NCBI GenBank assembly: GCA_024645065.1
Contig: JAHEGP010000209.1
Span: 1-5,393, forward strand
DNA length: 5,393 nt
From: Cellvibrionales bacterium
GTDB lineage: Bacteria; Pseudomonadota; Gammaproteobacteria; Pseudomonadales; JAHEGP01
Direction: 5' to 3'
The position numbers were made by a program, and so were the translations under genes. A model generated the notes under the pieces. The model was not told the origin of the DNA. It saw only the letters and a program-made list of their open reading frames with translations, and did no database searches. Of the stretch, positions 5,374 through 5,393 are shown in pieces. The first letter of the stretch is position 1, and each line of letters opens with the position of its first letter.

Positions 5374-5393
5374 CAAAAACCGTCGGAAGTCCC

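Overview
The window reads as an ordinary stretch of a gammaproteobacterial chromosome. MoaC, MoaD, MoaE, a Bcp-type peroxiredoxin and RmuC all resemble the Escherichia coli/Pseudomonas-type proteins, and base composition looks moderately GC-rich by eye. A marine or environmental gammaproteobacterium (Cellvibrionales/Pseudomonadales range) is my best guess. That placement is inference, because no rRNA or other strong phylogenetic marker is present.

Layout. Bases 1-321 hold the tail of an unidentified reading frame and about 240 bases without a convincing gene, possibly a decayed gene. Bases 322-1629 carry moaC-moaD-moaE, three consecutive genes of molybdenum cofactor synthesis. Bases 1687-2732 carry a small flavin-reductase-family protein followed 2 bases later by a zinc-ribbon Nudix hydrolase. 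All five genes are on the + strand and could share a transcript. Bases 2733-2936 are non-coding and rich in potential stem-loops, ending in an extended -10 promoter candidate. Bases 2937-4870 carry rmuC (membrane-anchored coiled-coil protein with a nuclease-like domain) and bcp (peroxiredoxin) on the + strand. Bases 4871-5140 are non-coding. A short conserved-looking hypothetical gene on the - strand (5141-5362) converges on bcp and has its own likely terminator.

How the genes work together. MoaC completes the conversion of GTP to cyclic pyranopterin monophosphate (with MoaA, not in this window). MoaD and MoaE are the small and large subunits of molybdopterin synthase, which adds the dithiolene sulfurs. 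The flavin reductase and Nudix proteins probably handle flavin/NAD(P)H redox and nucleotide-diphosphate clean-up, but nothing here gives a specific link to molybdenum cofactor. RmuC and Bcp are genome-maintenance and peroxide-defence housekeeping genes.

I found no mobile element, CRISPR array, tRNA, rRNA or clear novel system. The points most worth a second look are the start-site conflict of the small - strand gene, the stem-loop-rich gap before rmuC, and the interrupted reading frame at the left edge.
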